From positions 310,001 to 374,000 of the forward strand of contig CAYVHL010000002.1 of assembly GCA_964451255.1 (NCBI GenBank): DNA of 64,000 bases. The letters run 5' to 3'. This document shows, piece after piece, positions 9,943-18,048 of this stretch. The notes below the pieces were generated by a model that was not told the DNA's origin, ran no database searches, and saw only the letters and a program-made list of their open reading frames with translations. This DNA comes from JAHBTB01 sp964451255. Lineage in GTDB: Bacteria; Armatimonadota; Fimbriimonadia; Fimbriimonadales; Fimbriimonadaceae. Position 1 is the first letter of the stretch. Every line of letters starts with the position of its first letter. A program made the translations under genes and the position numbers.

Positions 9943-11568
9943 CTATGGCAAGTCGGGCAGGGCCTCGCGCAAAGGTTGGCCGACGTTGCCGCTCGGGTAT
10001 TCGATTCCGAGTAACAAGCTCAGGGTGCTCGCGATGTCGTGGGTGTAGACGCGCCGGGCGATCCGGGCCGGTTTCTGCCCTCCCCAGTGGGTGAGGATCG
10101 GCACATGGGTGTCGTATGCCCAAGCCGATCCGTGGGTGGTGCCGGTCGATCCTGACTCGATCTGGTTCGGAGCGTCCATGACGATCACGTCTCCTCCGAC
10201 CAGAGGGTTGAGGCCGTTGGTAACCCACTCTAGGTAGGGCATGGCAGGCAGGCGTCCGTCCAATATGGCCGTCCTAGTGAAGGCGCGATAGACGCCTGGC
10301 ACGGTCATCGCCGCGTCTGCCGCCGTGGACTCCACTTGTTCGTGCGCCAGCCCTTTCTTCTCTATGGTCTTCCAATCAATGTAGATGTCGCAGCCGTTAT
10401 AGTTCAAGACCCAATCGGCTTCGCCGAATTTCTTATCGAGTGCTGATTCGACCGCTTTTTTGATGGCGCTGCCGCTCACACGTCCGGCGCCGATGCGATA
10501 GACATCCGCCATCTCGCTTGGGATGGCGCTGACGCCGTGGTCTGCCGCGACCACAATCGCCACCTTGTCTATGCCGCCGGGAACCTGTTTGTCCAAGAGG
10601 TTGAACAGCCGTGAGAGCCTCTTGTCCGTCACGGCCCAGATGTCCATGGCTTCGGGGCTGTTCGGGCCCCACGAGTGGCCGACGTAATCGTTTGATGCGA
10701 GGTTGACGACCAACATGTCGGGCGTGGCGTGCTGCCCTAGTTTGTCTGCCTTGACGGCCAGCTCGACAAGGTCAAACACTGCGTTCTGCCCGAACGCGCT
10801 CGCAACCACAGAAGAATAGAACTTGCTAGAAGGCTCCTTCGCCAGAGTGTGGGCGAACATCTTGCTACCCTTCTCGTGAGGCGCGTTCCTGGCGTTGATA
10901 TAAGCGGCCTCGGGCATCGACGGCGTCCAAGTCTTGCCAAGGAACGAGTCCATCTCCTTGCTCTTGTTGAACTTGTCCGCCCAATCCGGAAGCTTGGTGT
11001 CGTAGTAGGTGCTTGTCACGAAGTTTCCGACCCCGTAGTCGAACCAGACGACTTCGTCTGCGGCATGACCTGCCATGAGGATCGAGGCTCGGTCCTTGAA
11101 CGAGATGCCGACCACCTTGCTCCGTCCGTTGGTCGCCATTTTCAGCTCGTCACCGACCGTCGTGACCTTCAACGGCCGGGCCGACTGGCCCCCCATCGTC
11201 CCGCCGACCGTCTGCACCGTGTCATCCGACGTGGAGTAATGCTCCTTTTTCGCCGCCCTGTCCCACCAGTTGTTGCCTACGATCCCATCAATGGCGGGCA
11301 CCGACCCAGTGGTGAGGACGGCGTGGCCGACGGCGGTGAAGGTGGGCACATGGTGGTGGTGGGCGTCCATGTATCGCACCCCCGTCTCGCTCAGCCATCG
11401 CAGGCCACCCAAGGTGCTTCCGCTCTTCGGCGGCAGGTAGTTGTCGGAGAAACGGTCGATGTAGTCGGCCCGACCCTGGTCTATTGAGATCACAACGACG
11501 AGCTTTGGTGCGTTGGTCGGGAGGAGGGCCGGGCGGGCGACGGCGAGCAACGCAAGGGACGGGAACAT
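9943..11568 (-). CDS. PafA-like alkaline phosphatase superfamily phosphodi/monoesterase
   Basis: 541 residues with a short hydrophobic N-terminus. The alkaline phosphatase superfamily metal sites are visible: VVVISIDQGRADYI (Asp30), nucleophile Thr78 in PTFTAVGHAVLTTG, NLASNDYVGHSWG, VVAADHGVSAIP and the late THGSAWAYDTHVPI. Thr as nucleophile and the TxxGHA spacing resemble PafA of Bacteroidetes, which cleaves phosphate monoesters in the periplasm. Both zinc ligand sets seem intact, so it should be active; mono- or diesterase preference cannot be told from sequence. Divergent from mgtE. Confidence 0.88.
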   Translation of the reverse strand: MFPSLALLAVARPALLPTNAPKLVVVISIDQGRADYIDRFSDNYLPPKSGSTLGGLRWLSETGVRYMDAHHHHVPTFTAVGHAVLTTGSVPAIDGIVGNNWWDRAAKKEHYSTSDDTVQTVGGTMGGQSARPLKVTTVGDELKMATNGRSKVVGISFKDRASILMAGHAADEVVWFDYGVGNFVTSTYYDTKLPDWADKFNKSKEMDSFLGKTWTPSMPEAAYINARNAPHEKGSKMFAHTLAKEPSSKFYSSVVASAFGQNAVFDLVELAVKADKLGQHATPDMLVVNLASNDYVGHSWGPNSPEAMDIWAVTDKRLSRLFNLLDKQVPGGIDKVAIVVAADHGVSAIPSEMADVYRIGAGRVSGSAIKKAVESALDKKFGEADWVLNYNGCDIYIDWKTIEKKGLAHEQVESTAADAAMTVPGVYRAFTRTAILDGRLPAMPYLEWVTNGLNPLVGGDVIVMDAPNQIESGSTGTTHGSAWAYDTHVPILTHWGGQKPARIARRVYTHDIASTLSLLLGIEYPSGNVGQPLREALPDLP

Positions 11569-11688
11569 CGTCCCAGCATACTCACTGAGTCCTTTCGTTC
11601 CTAGACGCTGGCAGGAATCTCATTTCCCAGGGTCCTCTGGTCCCGAAGGTGACACTTGCGACTATTAGTGAGGTAGGTTCGGGTTGCA

Positions 11689-11782
11689 ATGGAAAGCGAC
11701 AGTACGCGTCCGGCCGTACGGCCGGCATAGCTTCCATCCAGCGAGTTCTCCTTTTTGGGGCTTCCCACTGGTTGGGAAGCCC
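11689..11782 (+). promoter_or_regulatory. Structured mgtE leader with attenuator (candidate riboswitch)
   Basis: The leader before mgtE has a stem formed by ATGGAAAGC (11689-11697) and GCTTCCAT (11730-11737). It encloses a mini-hairpin GCG-ACAGTA-CGC and a strong hairpin at 11710-11725 (CCGGCCGTACGGCCGG). Downstream is a perfect 10-base terminator stem, GGGCTTCCCA (11758-11767) with TGGGAAGCCC (11773-11782), followed by TTTGTGTTG. The GCTTCC of the first stem can instead pair with GGAAGC in the terminator 3' arm (11775-11780), giving mutually exclusive folds as in riboswitch expression platforms. I could not match it to the M-box or another known class. Confidence 0.6.
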
Positions 11783-11816
11783 TTTGTGTTGAGTCGCGCA
11801 CATGAAGGAGACCGAA

Positions 11817-13175
11817 ATGCAGACCACAAGCACTTCTGCCCAAGAGCAGATCCGCCTCTTGCTGGAACAGCCCGATGTGCTCGGCGAGTACCTCTCGTCG
11901 CTACGGGCCGTGGACATCGCCGAGGCGACCGACTCCCTCAGCGACGCGGAGTCCCTGACCGTCTTCTCCCTCCTTGATGACGACAAGGCGATGGAGGTCT
12001 TGTTTGAGCTCGGACCCTCGCTTGTCCAGTACCTAGTTCTCAACTCGCCCCGGAGCCGTATCGCCGCCCTCCTCGACTTGATGCCGATGGACGACGCGGC
12101 AGAGGTCGTGTCCCGATCCGCCGAAAACGTCCGAGAAGAACTCCTTTCCCTACTTTCGAGGCTCGCCCCGAAAGACGCGGAGGAAGTACGGAGCCTGCTG
12201 TCGTATCCCGACGGCACCGCGGGCCGCTTGATGACCGACAAGTTTGTTCGCCTGCGGGCCTATCAGAGCGCCGAGGAGGCATTGTGCTCAGTTCGAAAGG
12301 CTCCTGTCGACACGGAGACCGTGACGACGCTTTACGTCGTCGGTAACGGCGGTTCGAAACTGGTCGGAGTCTTGTCGCTCAGGTCGCTCGTCACCGCCGA
12401 ACCGACGGAGAGGATCGAGGACCTGATGGCCACCGACGTCGTCACCGTCACAGTCGACACCCCCGAGGCAGAACTCGTGCAGATGGTGGCAAAGCATGAC
12501 TTTCTTGCCATGCCTGTCCTTACGGCCGACGGCGCGTTTGTCGGGATCGTGACTGTCGACGACGTCATCGACGTGATGATCGAGGGGTTCAACGACGACA
12601 TCGCCAAGATGATCGGCACCGATGCCCACGAGATGGACCGGCGGAACCCGGCCCAGGTCGCCAAGCTACGGCTACCTTGGCTGTTGGGGACGATGGCCAT
12701 TGAGTTGGGCGCCGGATTAGTGATCGCCCGCTACGACTTTGTCCTGACCCAGGTGATCCTTCTCGCCTCCTTTATGCCGGTCATCTCTGCCATTTCCGGG
12801 AATGTGGGTCTCCAGGCGGCCGCCATAGTCGTCCGTGGTCTCGACACCGGCCACGTCAAGATCAAAGAGACAAAGCGCGCCGTTCGCAGAGAGCTCTTGA
12901 CGACCCTCATCATGGCCGCGGTGTGCGGCGTGATCCTCGGCACCATCGGCTCGATCTGGTCGCAGCGACCGTTCTTCGGGGTCGTCGTCGGCGTGGCGAT
13001 GGGCGCTTCGATGCTGACCGCCGGGTTCATGGGCACCGTGATCCCGATCCTCTCAAAGAGGCTCGGCTTTGACCCGGCGACCACGGCAGGCCCGTTCGAG
13101 ACCGCGTTCCAAGACGTCATCGGCTTCGGCGTCCTGCTCTGGGTCGCGAGCATGCTCCTGCCTTGGCTCAAATGA
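11817..13175 (+). CDS. mgtE: Magnesium transporter MgtE
   Basis: Inner-membrane Mg2+ channel, 452 residues. The order is normal: N-terminal MgtE helical domain (LSSLRAVDIAEATDSL, VLFELG, MPMDDAAEVV), two CBS repeats (LMTDKFVRL; LMATDVVTVTVDT, AMPVLTADGAFVGIVTVDDV) and a five-helix pore domain. The pore signature is FMPVISAISGNVGLQAAAIV. The start is ATG 11817, preceded by AAGGAG with a 6-base spacer; the ATG at 11802 contains that Shine-Dalgarno and is less likely. The long leader with a terminator hairpin suggests expression is controlled by premature termination, possibly in response to Mg2+. Confidence 0.96.
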   Translation: MQTTSTSAQEQIRLLLEQPDVLGEYLSSLRAVDIAEATDSLSDAESLTVFSLLDDDKAMEVLFELGPSLVQYLVLNSPRSRIAALLDLMPMDDAAEVVSRSAENVREELLSLLSRLAPKDAEEVRSLLSYPDGTAGRLMTDKFVRLRAYQSAEEALCSVRKAPVDTETVTTLYVVGNGGSKLVGVLSLRSLVTAEPTERIEDLMATDVVTVTVDTPEAELVQMVAKHDFLAMPVLTADGAFVGIVTVDDVIDVMIEGFNDDIAKMIGTDAHEMDRRNPAQVAKLRLPWLLGTMAIELGAGLVIARYDFVLTQVILLASFMPVISAISGNVGLQAAAIVVRGLDTGHVKIKETKRAVRRELLTTLIMAAVCGVILGTIGSIWSQRPFFGVVVGVAMGASMLTAGFMGTVIPILSKRLGFDPATTAGPFETAFQDVIGFGVLLWVASMLLPWLK

Positions 13176-13245
13176 CCGGGCTCAGGCGCGGCAAAGAGTG
13201 TTGAAGCGTGCCCCGGAAGGGGTAACTTGACCTCGGAGCACCGGC

Positions 13246-15738
13246 ATGGAGACTCGACGTGATTTTCTCAAGAAGGCGGCATCCCTGACCGGTCTGGCGA
13301 CGGCATGGAGCTTTCCTGATTCCGTAAAGGCAGCGTTCATGATCGACCCCGACCCGGGGACGACGTTCCTAGACGCCGAACATATCGTCATCTTGATGCA
13401 GGAGAACCGCTCGTTCGACCACAGCTACGGGACGCTCCAAGGCGTGCGCGGTTTGAATGACCCGCGCGCCCACATCATGCCGAACGGGAACCCGGTGTGG
13501 CTCCAATCCAACGCGGACGGCGAAGTCTTCGCCCCGTTCCGGCTGGACATCAAGGAGACGAACATCACGTGGATCGGCGGGCTGCCCCATACTTGGGCGA
13601 ACCAGGTGGACGCCAGGAACGACGGCGCCTATGACAAATGGCTGATCGTCAAGAAATCCGGATATAAGGGTTACGCCAATAAACCCATGGCGCTGGGCCA
13701 TTACACGCGCGAGGACATCCCCTTCTACTACGCGATGGCCGACGCCTTCACAATATGCGACCAACACTTCTGCTCGTCGCTGACGGGCACCACCCCGAAC
13801 CGATTCTATATGTGGACCGGAACTATCCGTCCGCAAATGAGCCCGGACGCGAAGGCCCACGTTTACAACGAAGAACTCGACCACAACAACGAGGTCGATT
13901 GGACGACGTTCGCGGACCGGCTCGAAGACGCCGGTATCTCGTGGAAGTTCTATCAAAACGAGATCGGTATCGACACCGGACAGACGGGGGAAGAAAGCTA
14001 CTGGCTCAGCAATTTCGGTTGCAACCCTCTCGAATATGTGTCGCACTTCAACGTCCGCTTCGCGCCCAGGCACCGTGAGCGTCTGGCCGCCCGTGTCCAA
14101 GCCCTCCCCACGGAGATCGAAAAACTGTCAGGCAAGTCCAGTCGAACTGAGGAAGAGACCAAAAAGCTCGCCAGCCTCAAAACGGAGCTCGAAGGTCTCA
14201 CAAGAGGCATGGCGACCTGGTCGGAAGCCAATTGGGACAGATTGTCGGACCGAGAGAAGAGCATCCATCAGCGGGCGTTCGTCACCAACGAAGGGGATCC
14301 TGACTACCGCCAACTCGAACAACTCACCTACGATGACGGCGGTGAGGAGAGGAAGCTCAATGTGCCGAAGGGAGACATCTTCCATCAGTTCCGCAAGGAC
14401 GTCGGTGACGGGAACTTGCCAACCGTCACTTGGCTCGTCAGCCCGCAGAGTTTCTCCGACCACCCGTCGTCGGCCTGGTACGGCGCCTGGTACGTGTCCG
14501 AAGCCCTGGACATCCTGACCAAGAACCCTGAGGTCTGGAAGAAGACCATCTTCATCCTGACCTACGACGAGAACGACGGCTATTTCGACCATGTGCCGCC
14601 GTTTGTCGCGCCGAACCCCTATAAGCCGGAGAGCGGCAAAGTGTCGGAGGGCATAGACGCAAGGGTCGAGTTCATCACCATGGAGCAGGACAAGAAGTTC
14701 CGGCCCCGGTATAAGCCACGCGAGAGCTCGATCGGACTGGGTTATCGCGTGCCCCTCGTCATCGCGTCGCCTTGGAGCCGTGGCGGGTGCGTCAACAGCC
14801 AGGTGTTCGACCTCACGTCGGTCTTGCAGTTCTTGGAGGTCTTTCTGAGCCACAAGACCGGAAAGAAGATACGGGAGACCAACATTACCGACTGGCGGCG
14901 GGCCGTCTCCGGCGATCTGACTTCGGTCTTCAAGCCATACACCGGTGAAGAGCTTGAGGCACCCGCCTTCGTGGACCGCGACCCGTTTGTAGAGGGCATT
15001 CACAGGGCCAAGTTCAAGAAACTGCCGACCGGCTTCCACGCGATAGACGATGAGGACGTCAAGGCGATCCGCGAGGGCCGAAAGAAGGCTCCGAACATTG
15101 GAAAGCAAGAATCCGGACACCGCAAGTCCTGCCCGTTGCCTTATGAACTCTACGTGGACGGAGGAGTCAGTCCGGACGCCAACCAACTGCGACTGGTTTT
15201 CCGGGCCGGTGACAAGACATTTGGCCGACGCTCGGCGGGGTCGCCGTTCAACGCTTACGCCTACCGGAAGCCCGGCGACATGCAGGCCCGCGCCTATGCC
15301 GTAGAACCAGGGTCGAGGGTCGGGGACACTTGGCGGCTGGACGACTTTGAGGGAGGCAAGTACCACGTCCGGGTCGACGGCCCGAACGGATTCATGCGTG
15401 AATTCAAGGGTGGGCCCGGCGACCCGGCCTTGGGAGTGCGTGCGGCCTACGCGAGCGGTGGCCGTCCGACGCTTGAGGTCGAGGTGTCTAACCCAGGCTC
15501 TTCGGATGTCGAGGTTCGGGTCACCGACCAAGCGTATGGGGCGTCACCGCAGACCGTAGTCGTCGGGGCCGGCAAGTCGCAAACGGTCAAGGTCAACACA
15601 GCCAGGCAATCCGGTTGGTACGACCTGACACTGAGTGTGAAGGGCCACATCGGTTTCTCGCGTCGATTTGCCGGACGCATCGAGACGGGCGACTGGTCGA
15701 TCACGGATCCGGCGATGGGTGGGGAGCCAAGCCGTTGA
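13246..15738 (+). CDS. Phosphocholine-type phospholipase C, TAT-exported
   Basis: 830 residues. The N-terminus METRRDFLKKAASLTGLATA is a twin-arginine signal. The phosphoesterase domain carries IVILMQENRSFDHSYGTLQG, CSSLTGTTPNR, FILTYDENDGYFDHVPPF and GLGYRVPLVIASPWSRGG, all characteristic of the acid phosphatase/PLC family that removes the phosphate head group from phospholipids. Two repeated beta domains (DUF756 type) make up about residues 640-820. GGAG lies 7 bases before ATG 13246. Probable periplasmic or secreted role in phosphate scavenging from lipids, in keeping with the PafA-like gene nearby; no phosphate-control site was recognised. Confidence 0.92.
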   Translation: METRRDFLKKAASLTGLATAWSFPDSVKAAFMIDPDPGTTFLDAEHIVILMQENRSFDHSYGTLQGVRGLNDPRAHIMPNGNPVWLQSNADGEVFAPFRLDIKETNITWIGGLPHTWANQVDARNDGAYDKWLIVKKSGYKGYANKPMALGHYTREDIPFYYAMADAFTICDQHFCSSLTGTTPNRFYMWTGTIRPQMSPDAKAHVYNEELDHNNEVDWTTFADRLEDAGISWKFYQNEIGIDTGQTGEESYWLSNFGCNPLEYVSHFNVRFAPRHRERLAARVQALPTEIEKLSGKSSRTEEETKKLASLKTELEGLTRGMATWSEANWDRLSDREKSIHQRAFVTNEGDPDYRQLEQLTYDDGGEERKLNVPKGDIFHQFRKDVGDGNLPTVTWLVSPQSFSDHPSSAWYGAWYVSEALDILTKNPEVWKKTIFILTYDENDGYFDHVPPFVAPNPYKPESGKVSEGIDARVEFITMEQDKKFRPRYKPRESSIGLGYRVPLVIASPWSRGGCVNSQVFDLTSVLQFLEVFLSHKTGKKIRETNITDWRRAVSGDLTSVFKPYTGEELEAPAFVDRDPFVEGIHRAKFKKLPTGFHAIDDEDVKAIREGRKKAPNIGKQESGHRKSCPLPYELYVDGGVSPDANQLRLVFRAGDKTFGRRSAGSPFNAYAYRKPGDMQARAYAVEPGSRVGDTWRLDDFEGGKYHVRVDGPNGFMREFKGGPGDPALGVRAAYASGGRPTLEVEVSNPGSSDVEVRVTDQAYGASPQTVVVGAGKSQTVKVNTARQSGWYDLTLSVKGHIGFSRRFAGRIETGDWSITDPAMGGEPSR

Positions 15739-15806
15739 GGTCGGGTGCCGGGCGGTGGGTCCCGTTGTGGAACGGGGTAGTGTGCTGCCAAGTATAGGGA
15801 GTAAGA

Positions 15807-16235
15807 GTGACGGTACCGCTCCGGACCCATATAGGCCGCTTCATAGCGTTCATCTTGGTGTTGAGCCAGGTGATGCTGAGTAGCGGGGCGTGTGCCTGTC
15901 CCCGATCTAGCCCGACTAAGGTTGCTCCGACTTGCCACTCCTCCACCGAGAGCAAGGCCTGTACGTGCTGCAAGGACAAGACATCCGGGCAGAAGTCGGA
16001 CTCCAGTCACGCCAAGAGCGTGATGACATGTCAGTCCAAACCAGTGTTCGACGCACCGTGGCAAGGCGTCGCTCCATTCAGCTTTCTTGACATCGCGGTC
16101 GTTATCCATGGGGCCGCGCCCCAGATTTCTACACCGGAAGACCCTCCGAAGTGGTTTGAGCATCCGCCCGACCAGCCCAGGGTCAGGGCTCCGGAATGTG
16201 ACTGCCGCAGCCTTCGTGCGCCTCCATCTCGCTGA
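15807..16235 (+). CDS. Small exported Cys-rich protein, first gene of metal-efflux operon
   Basis: 142 residues from GTG 15807, with AGGGAG 5 bases upstream. A signal peptide (FIAFILVLSQVMLSSGACA) is followed by a mature part with about ten Cys, including CACP, ACTCCKDK and ECDC. I recognise no family. The Cys pairs and its place before a CnrX-like protein, TolC-like channel and RND pump suggest a periplasmic metal-binding or sensing protein. It ends about 60 bases before the next gene. An inverted repeat CCCGTT/AACGGG (about 15767-15782) lies in the leader and might be a terminator for plc or an operator. Confidence 0.65.
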   Translation: MTVPLRTHIGRFIAFILVLSQVMLSSGACACPRSSPTKVAPTCHSSTESKACTCCKDKTSGQKSDSSHAKSVMTCQSKPVFDAPWQGVAPFSFLDIAVVIHGAAPQISTPEDPPKWFEHPPDQPRVRAPECDCRSLRAPPSR

Positions 16236-16294
16236 TCACCGACGATAGCCGAGCGGCCTTTGCCGCTGGCCCGGACTGATCTCGCGAGGTATGC

Positions 16295-16768
16295 ATCATC
16301 TTCACCAGTTTTCATAGCGTTCTCAACCGATTTGGCGCGAACCGCCAAGGTCGGCGCCGACTTTTCGGCCCCGGCACGATCGTTTCACTTCTTCTGGTCG
16401 CCGGTGTCGTCGGCTACACATTTGTATCCCAGGCGCCGGTCGGGCCGCGAACTTCGCGGCTCCCGGCCCCTGACCGCCCGCTTGCCAAACCCGAACCTGG
16501 CGTTCTGCTTTCAACCCCCGGCCTCGGGTTGACGGAGGCACAGCGCAAGGAGATCGCGACGATCAACCGCGATTGGGAAGGGAAGAAGGCAGACCTGTTG
16601 ACGGCGATGTCGGGATATGTGCCCCGGCAAGGCCGGGTCGATCAAGTGAGCCGTAGCCTCGACGGTTACGCCCAGTTGTCTCGCCAATACAACGCCTGCA
16701 GGGAATCAGCTTGGTCTGCCGCCGTCGAGGTGCTGGATCCGGACCAAAGAGGCAAGGTGCGCACATGA
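16295..16768 (+). CDS. CnrX/Spy-like periplasmic metal-resistance protein, apparent ATC start
   Basis: An open frame from 16280 to 16768 encodes a basic N-terminus, one membrane helix (IVSLLLVAGVVGYTFVSQ), a Pro-rich linker and a helical domain beginning LGLTEAQRKEIATINRDWEG. That is the pattern of CnrX/ZraP/Spy periplasmic metal sensors. Between the upstream stop (16277-16279) and the helix there is no ATG, GTG or TTG. GCGAGG at 16284-16289 lies 5 bases before ATC at 16295, giving 157 residues. The first usual start, TTG 16529, would remove the membrane helix and is unlikely to be right. Its stop overlaps the next gene (ATGA). Probably binds metal or misfolded proteins in the periplasm. Confidence 0.65.
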   Translation: MIFTSFHSVLNRFGANRQGRRRLFGPGTIVSLLLVAGVVGYTFVSQAPVGPRTSRLPAPDRPLAKPEPGVLLSTPGLGLTEAQRKEIATINRDWEGKKADLLTAMSGYVPRQGRVDQVSRSLDGYAQLSRQYNACRESAWSAAVEVLDPDQRGKVRT

Positions 16769-18048
16769 CCCGTGTCATCTCCCTTGCGGTCGTCGCCTTG
16801 GCTTCTTCAATAGCTTTTGCGCAGGCCCAGCAGATGACCTTGCAGGAGGCGGTGGATCAGGCACGGAAGTCCAGCCCGATGCTGCGGGCCGCTCGGGCGG
16901 AATTTGACCGGGCCTTCGCCGCAGAGCGAGGTGCGCGGGCGATGACCGGGCCCCAGGTGTCGGCGAACGGTTTCGCATCGCTTGGGAACATGGAGTCCAT
17001 TTTCACGTCGCCACCCGGCACAGAGCCTGGTTCCTTGATGGCCATGCCGGCAGATTCGTACGCCGTCGGCAACATCATGGTCATGGTGCCGGTCTTGGCG
17101 ACCGAAGTGCAGGCGATGGCGTCTTCGTCACGCTGGCAAGCCCAAGCCGCCGCAGGTGAGTTTCGGGAGGCTGAAGCGGAACTGGCCTTTGCCGTAAAGC
17201 GGGCCTACTTCACTGCCCGGTCGGCCCACGAAGATGTCGTGGCGTCGGCGGCCACCCTGACAGCCTTGCAGGAATTGCTCCGCGTGACCAAGGCGAGGTT
17301 TGAAAGCGGCAAAGTCGTCGAAGCGGCGGTCCAACGAGTCCAGGCTGACGTGTGGAGGGCGGAGAGAGATTTGTCGACGGCCCGTAACAGCGAGGCCAAA
17401 GCTTTGCTGGACCTGATCGAGGTGATCGGTGGCAACTTAGGCGACCGACTTGCCTTGGCTGACGGAAAGGCTGATGTAGAAGCACCAGGTGATCCCGTAG
17501 ACACGCTTGTCGCCCAGGCTTTGGCCCATCGAGGGCTGATCCTTGCCACGCAAGCCCGGACTAAGGCGGCTGAGGCCGATGTGCGAGCCGCGCGAGCTCT
17601 TGGAATGCCACGGCTCTATGCGGTCGGCATGGCGGACGGGGCAAGCCAACGCGAGATGGGTGGACTGAGTGTGGGCCTGGCCCTGAGTTTCCCCCTCTTC
17701 GACGGTGGGCGGGTGCGGTCTGGGATCGACCAGTCCAAGGCGTCGAAGACCCGTGCAGATGCGGATTTGGACGCCGCCAAGCTCCTGATCGAGAAGGAGG
17801 TCCGCCAGGCTGTCCTGGACCATCAGACGGCAGTATCTAACCTGGCTTCGAGTGAAGCTGAGGTGCAAGCCGCCGAAAGCAGCTACTCGGTTGTCGCCGC
17901 GCGAGTCGAGGCAGGCAAGGCGATACTTCTTGAACAACTCGACGCGTTGAACCTTGTCAGCACGTCAAAGGCCGGCCTGAACAAGGCCCGGTTAGACCTT
18001 GCCCTTTCTTCCGCACGCGTATGGCGGGCGACGGGAGGCGGGAAATGA
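16765..18048 (+). CDS. TolC/CusC-like outer-membrane efflux channel
   Basis: 427 residues with a signal peptide (ISLAVVALASSIAFAQAQ) and the two-repeat outer-membrane efflux fold: MTLQEAVDQARKSSPMLRAA at the start, long helices rich in Ala/Glu/Arg, and in the second repeat SVGLALSFPLFDGGRVRSGI. No lipobox Cys is present. It should trimerise as the exit duct for the RND pump encoded two genes downstream. ATG 16765 overlaps the previous stop, and its own stop at 18046 overlaps the adaptor start, so translation is coupled on both sides. An 18-codon upstream extension of the frame was rejected because it precedes the signal peptide. Confidence 0.93.
   Translation: MTRVISLAVVALASSIAFAQAQQMTLQEAVDQARKSSPMLRAARAEFDRAFAAERGARAMTGPQVSANGFASLGNMESIFTSPPGTEPGSLMAMPADSYAVGNIMVMVPVLATEVQAMASSSRWQAQAAAGEFREAEAELAFAVKRAYFTARSAHEDVVASAATLTALQELLRVTKARFESGKVVEAAVQRVQADVWRAERDLSTARNSEAKALLDLIEVIGGNLGDRLALADGKADVEAPGDPVDTLVAQALAHRGLILATQARTKAAEADVRAARALGMPRLYAVGMADGASQREMGGLSVGLALSFPLFDGGRVRSGIDQSKASKTRADADLDAAKLLIEKEVRQAVLDHQTAVSNLASSEAEVQAAESSYSVVAARVEAGKAILLEQLDALNLVSTSKAGLNKARLDLALSSARVWRATGGGK

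Noticed and set aside
11641..11757. M-box (ykoK) Mg2+ riboswitch upstream of mgtE
   Set aside because: Only the TTAG-TGAGG start is reminiscent; the conserved core around GCTGCTGCCC and GACGCCAA is not there.
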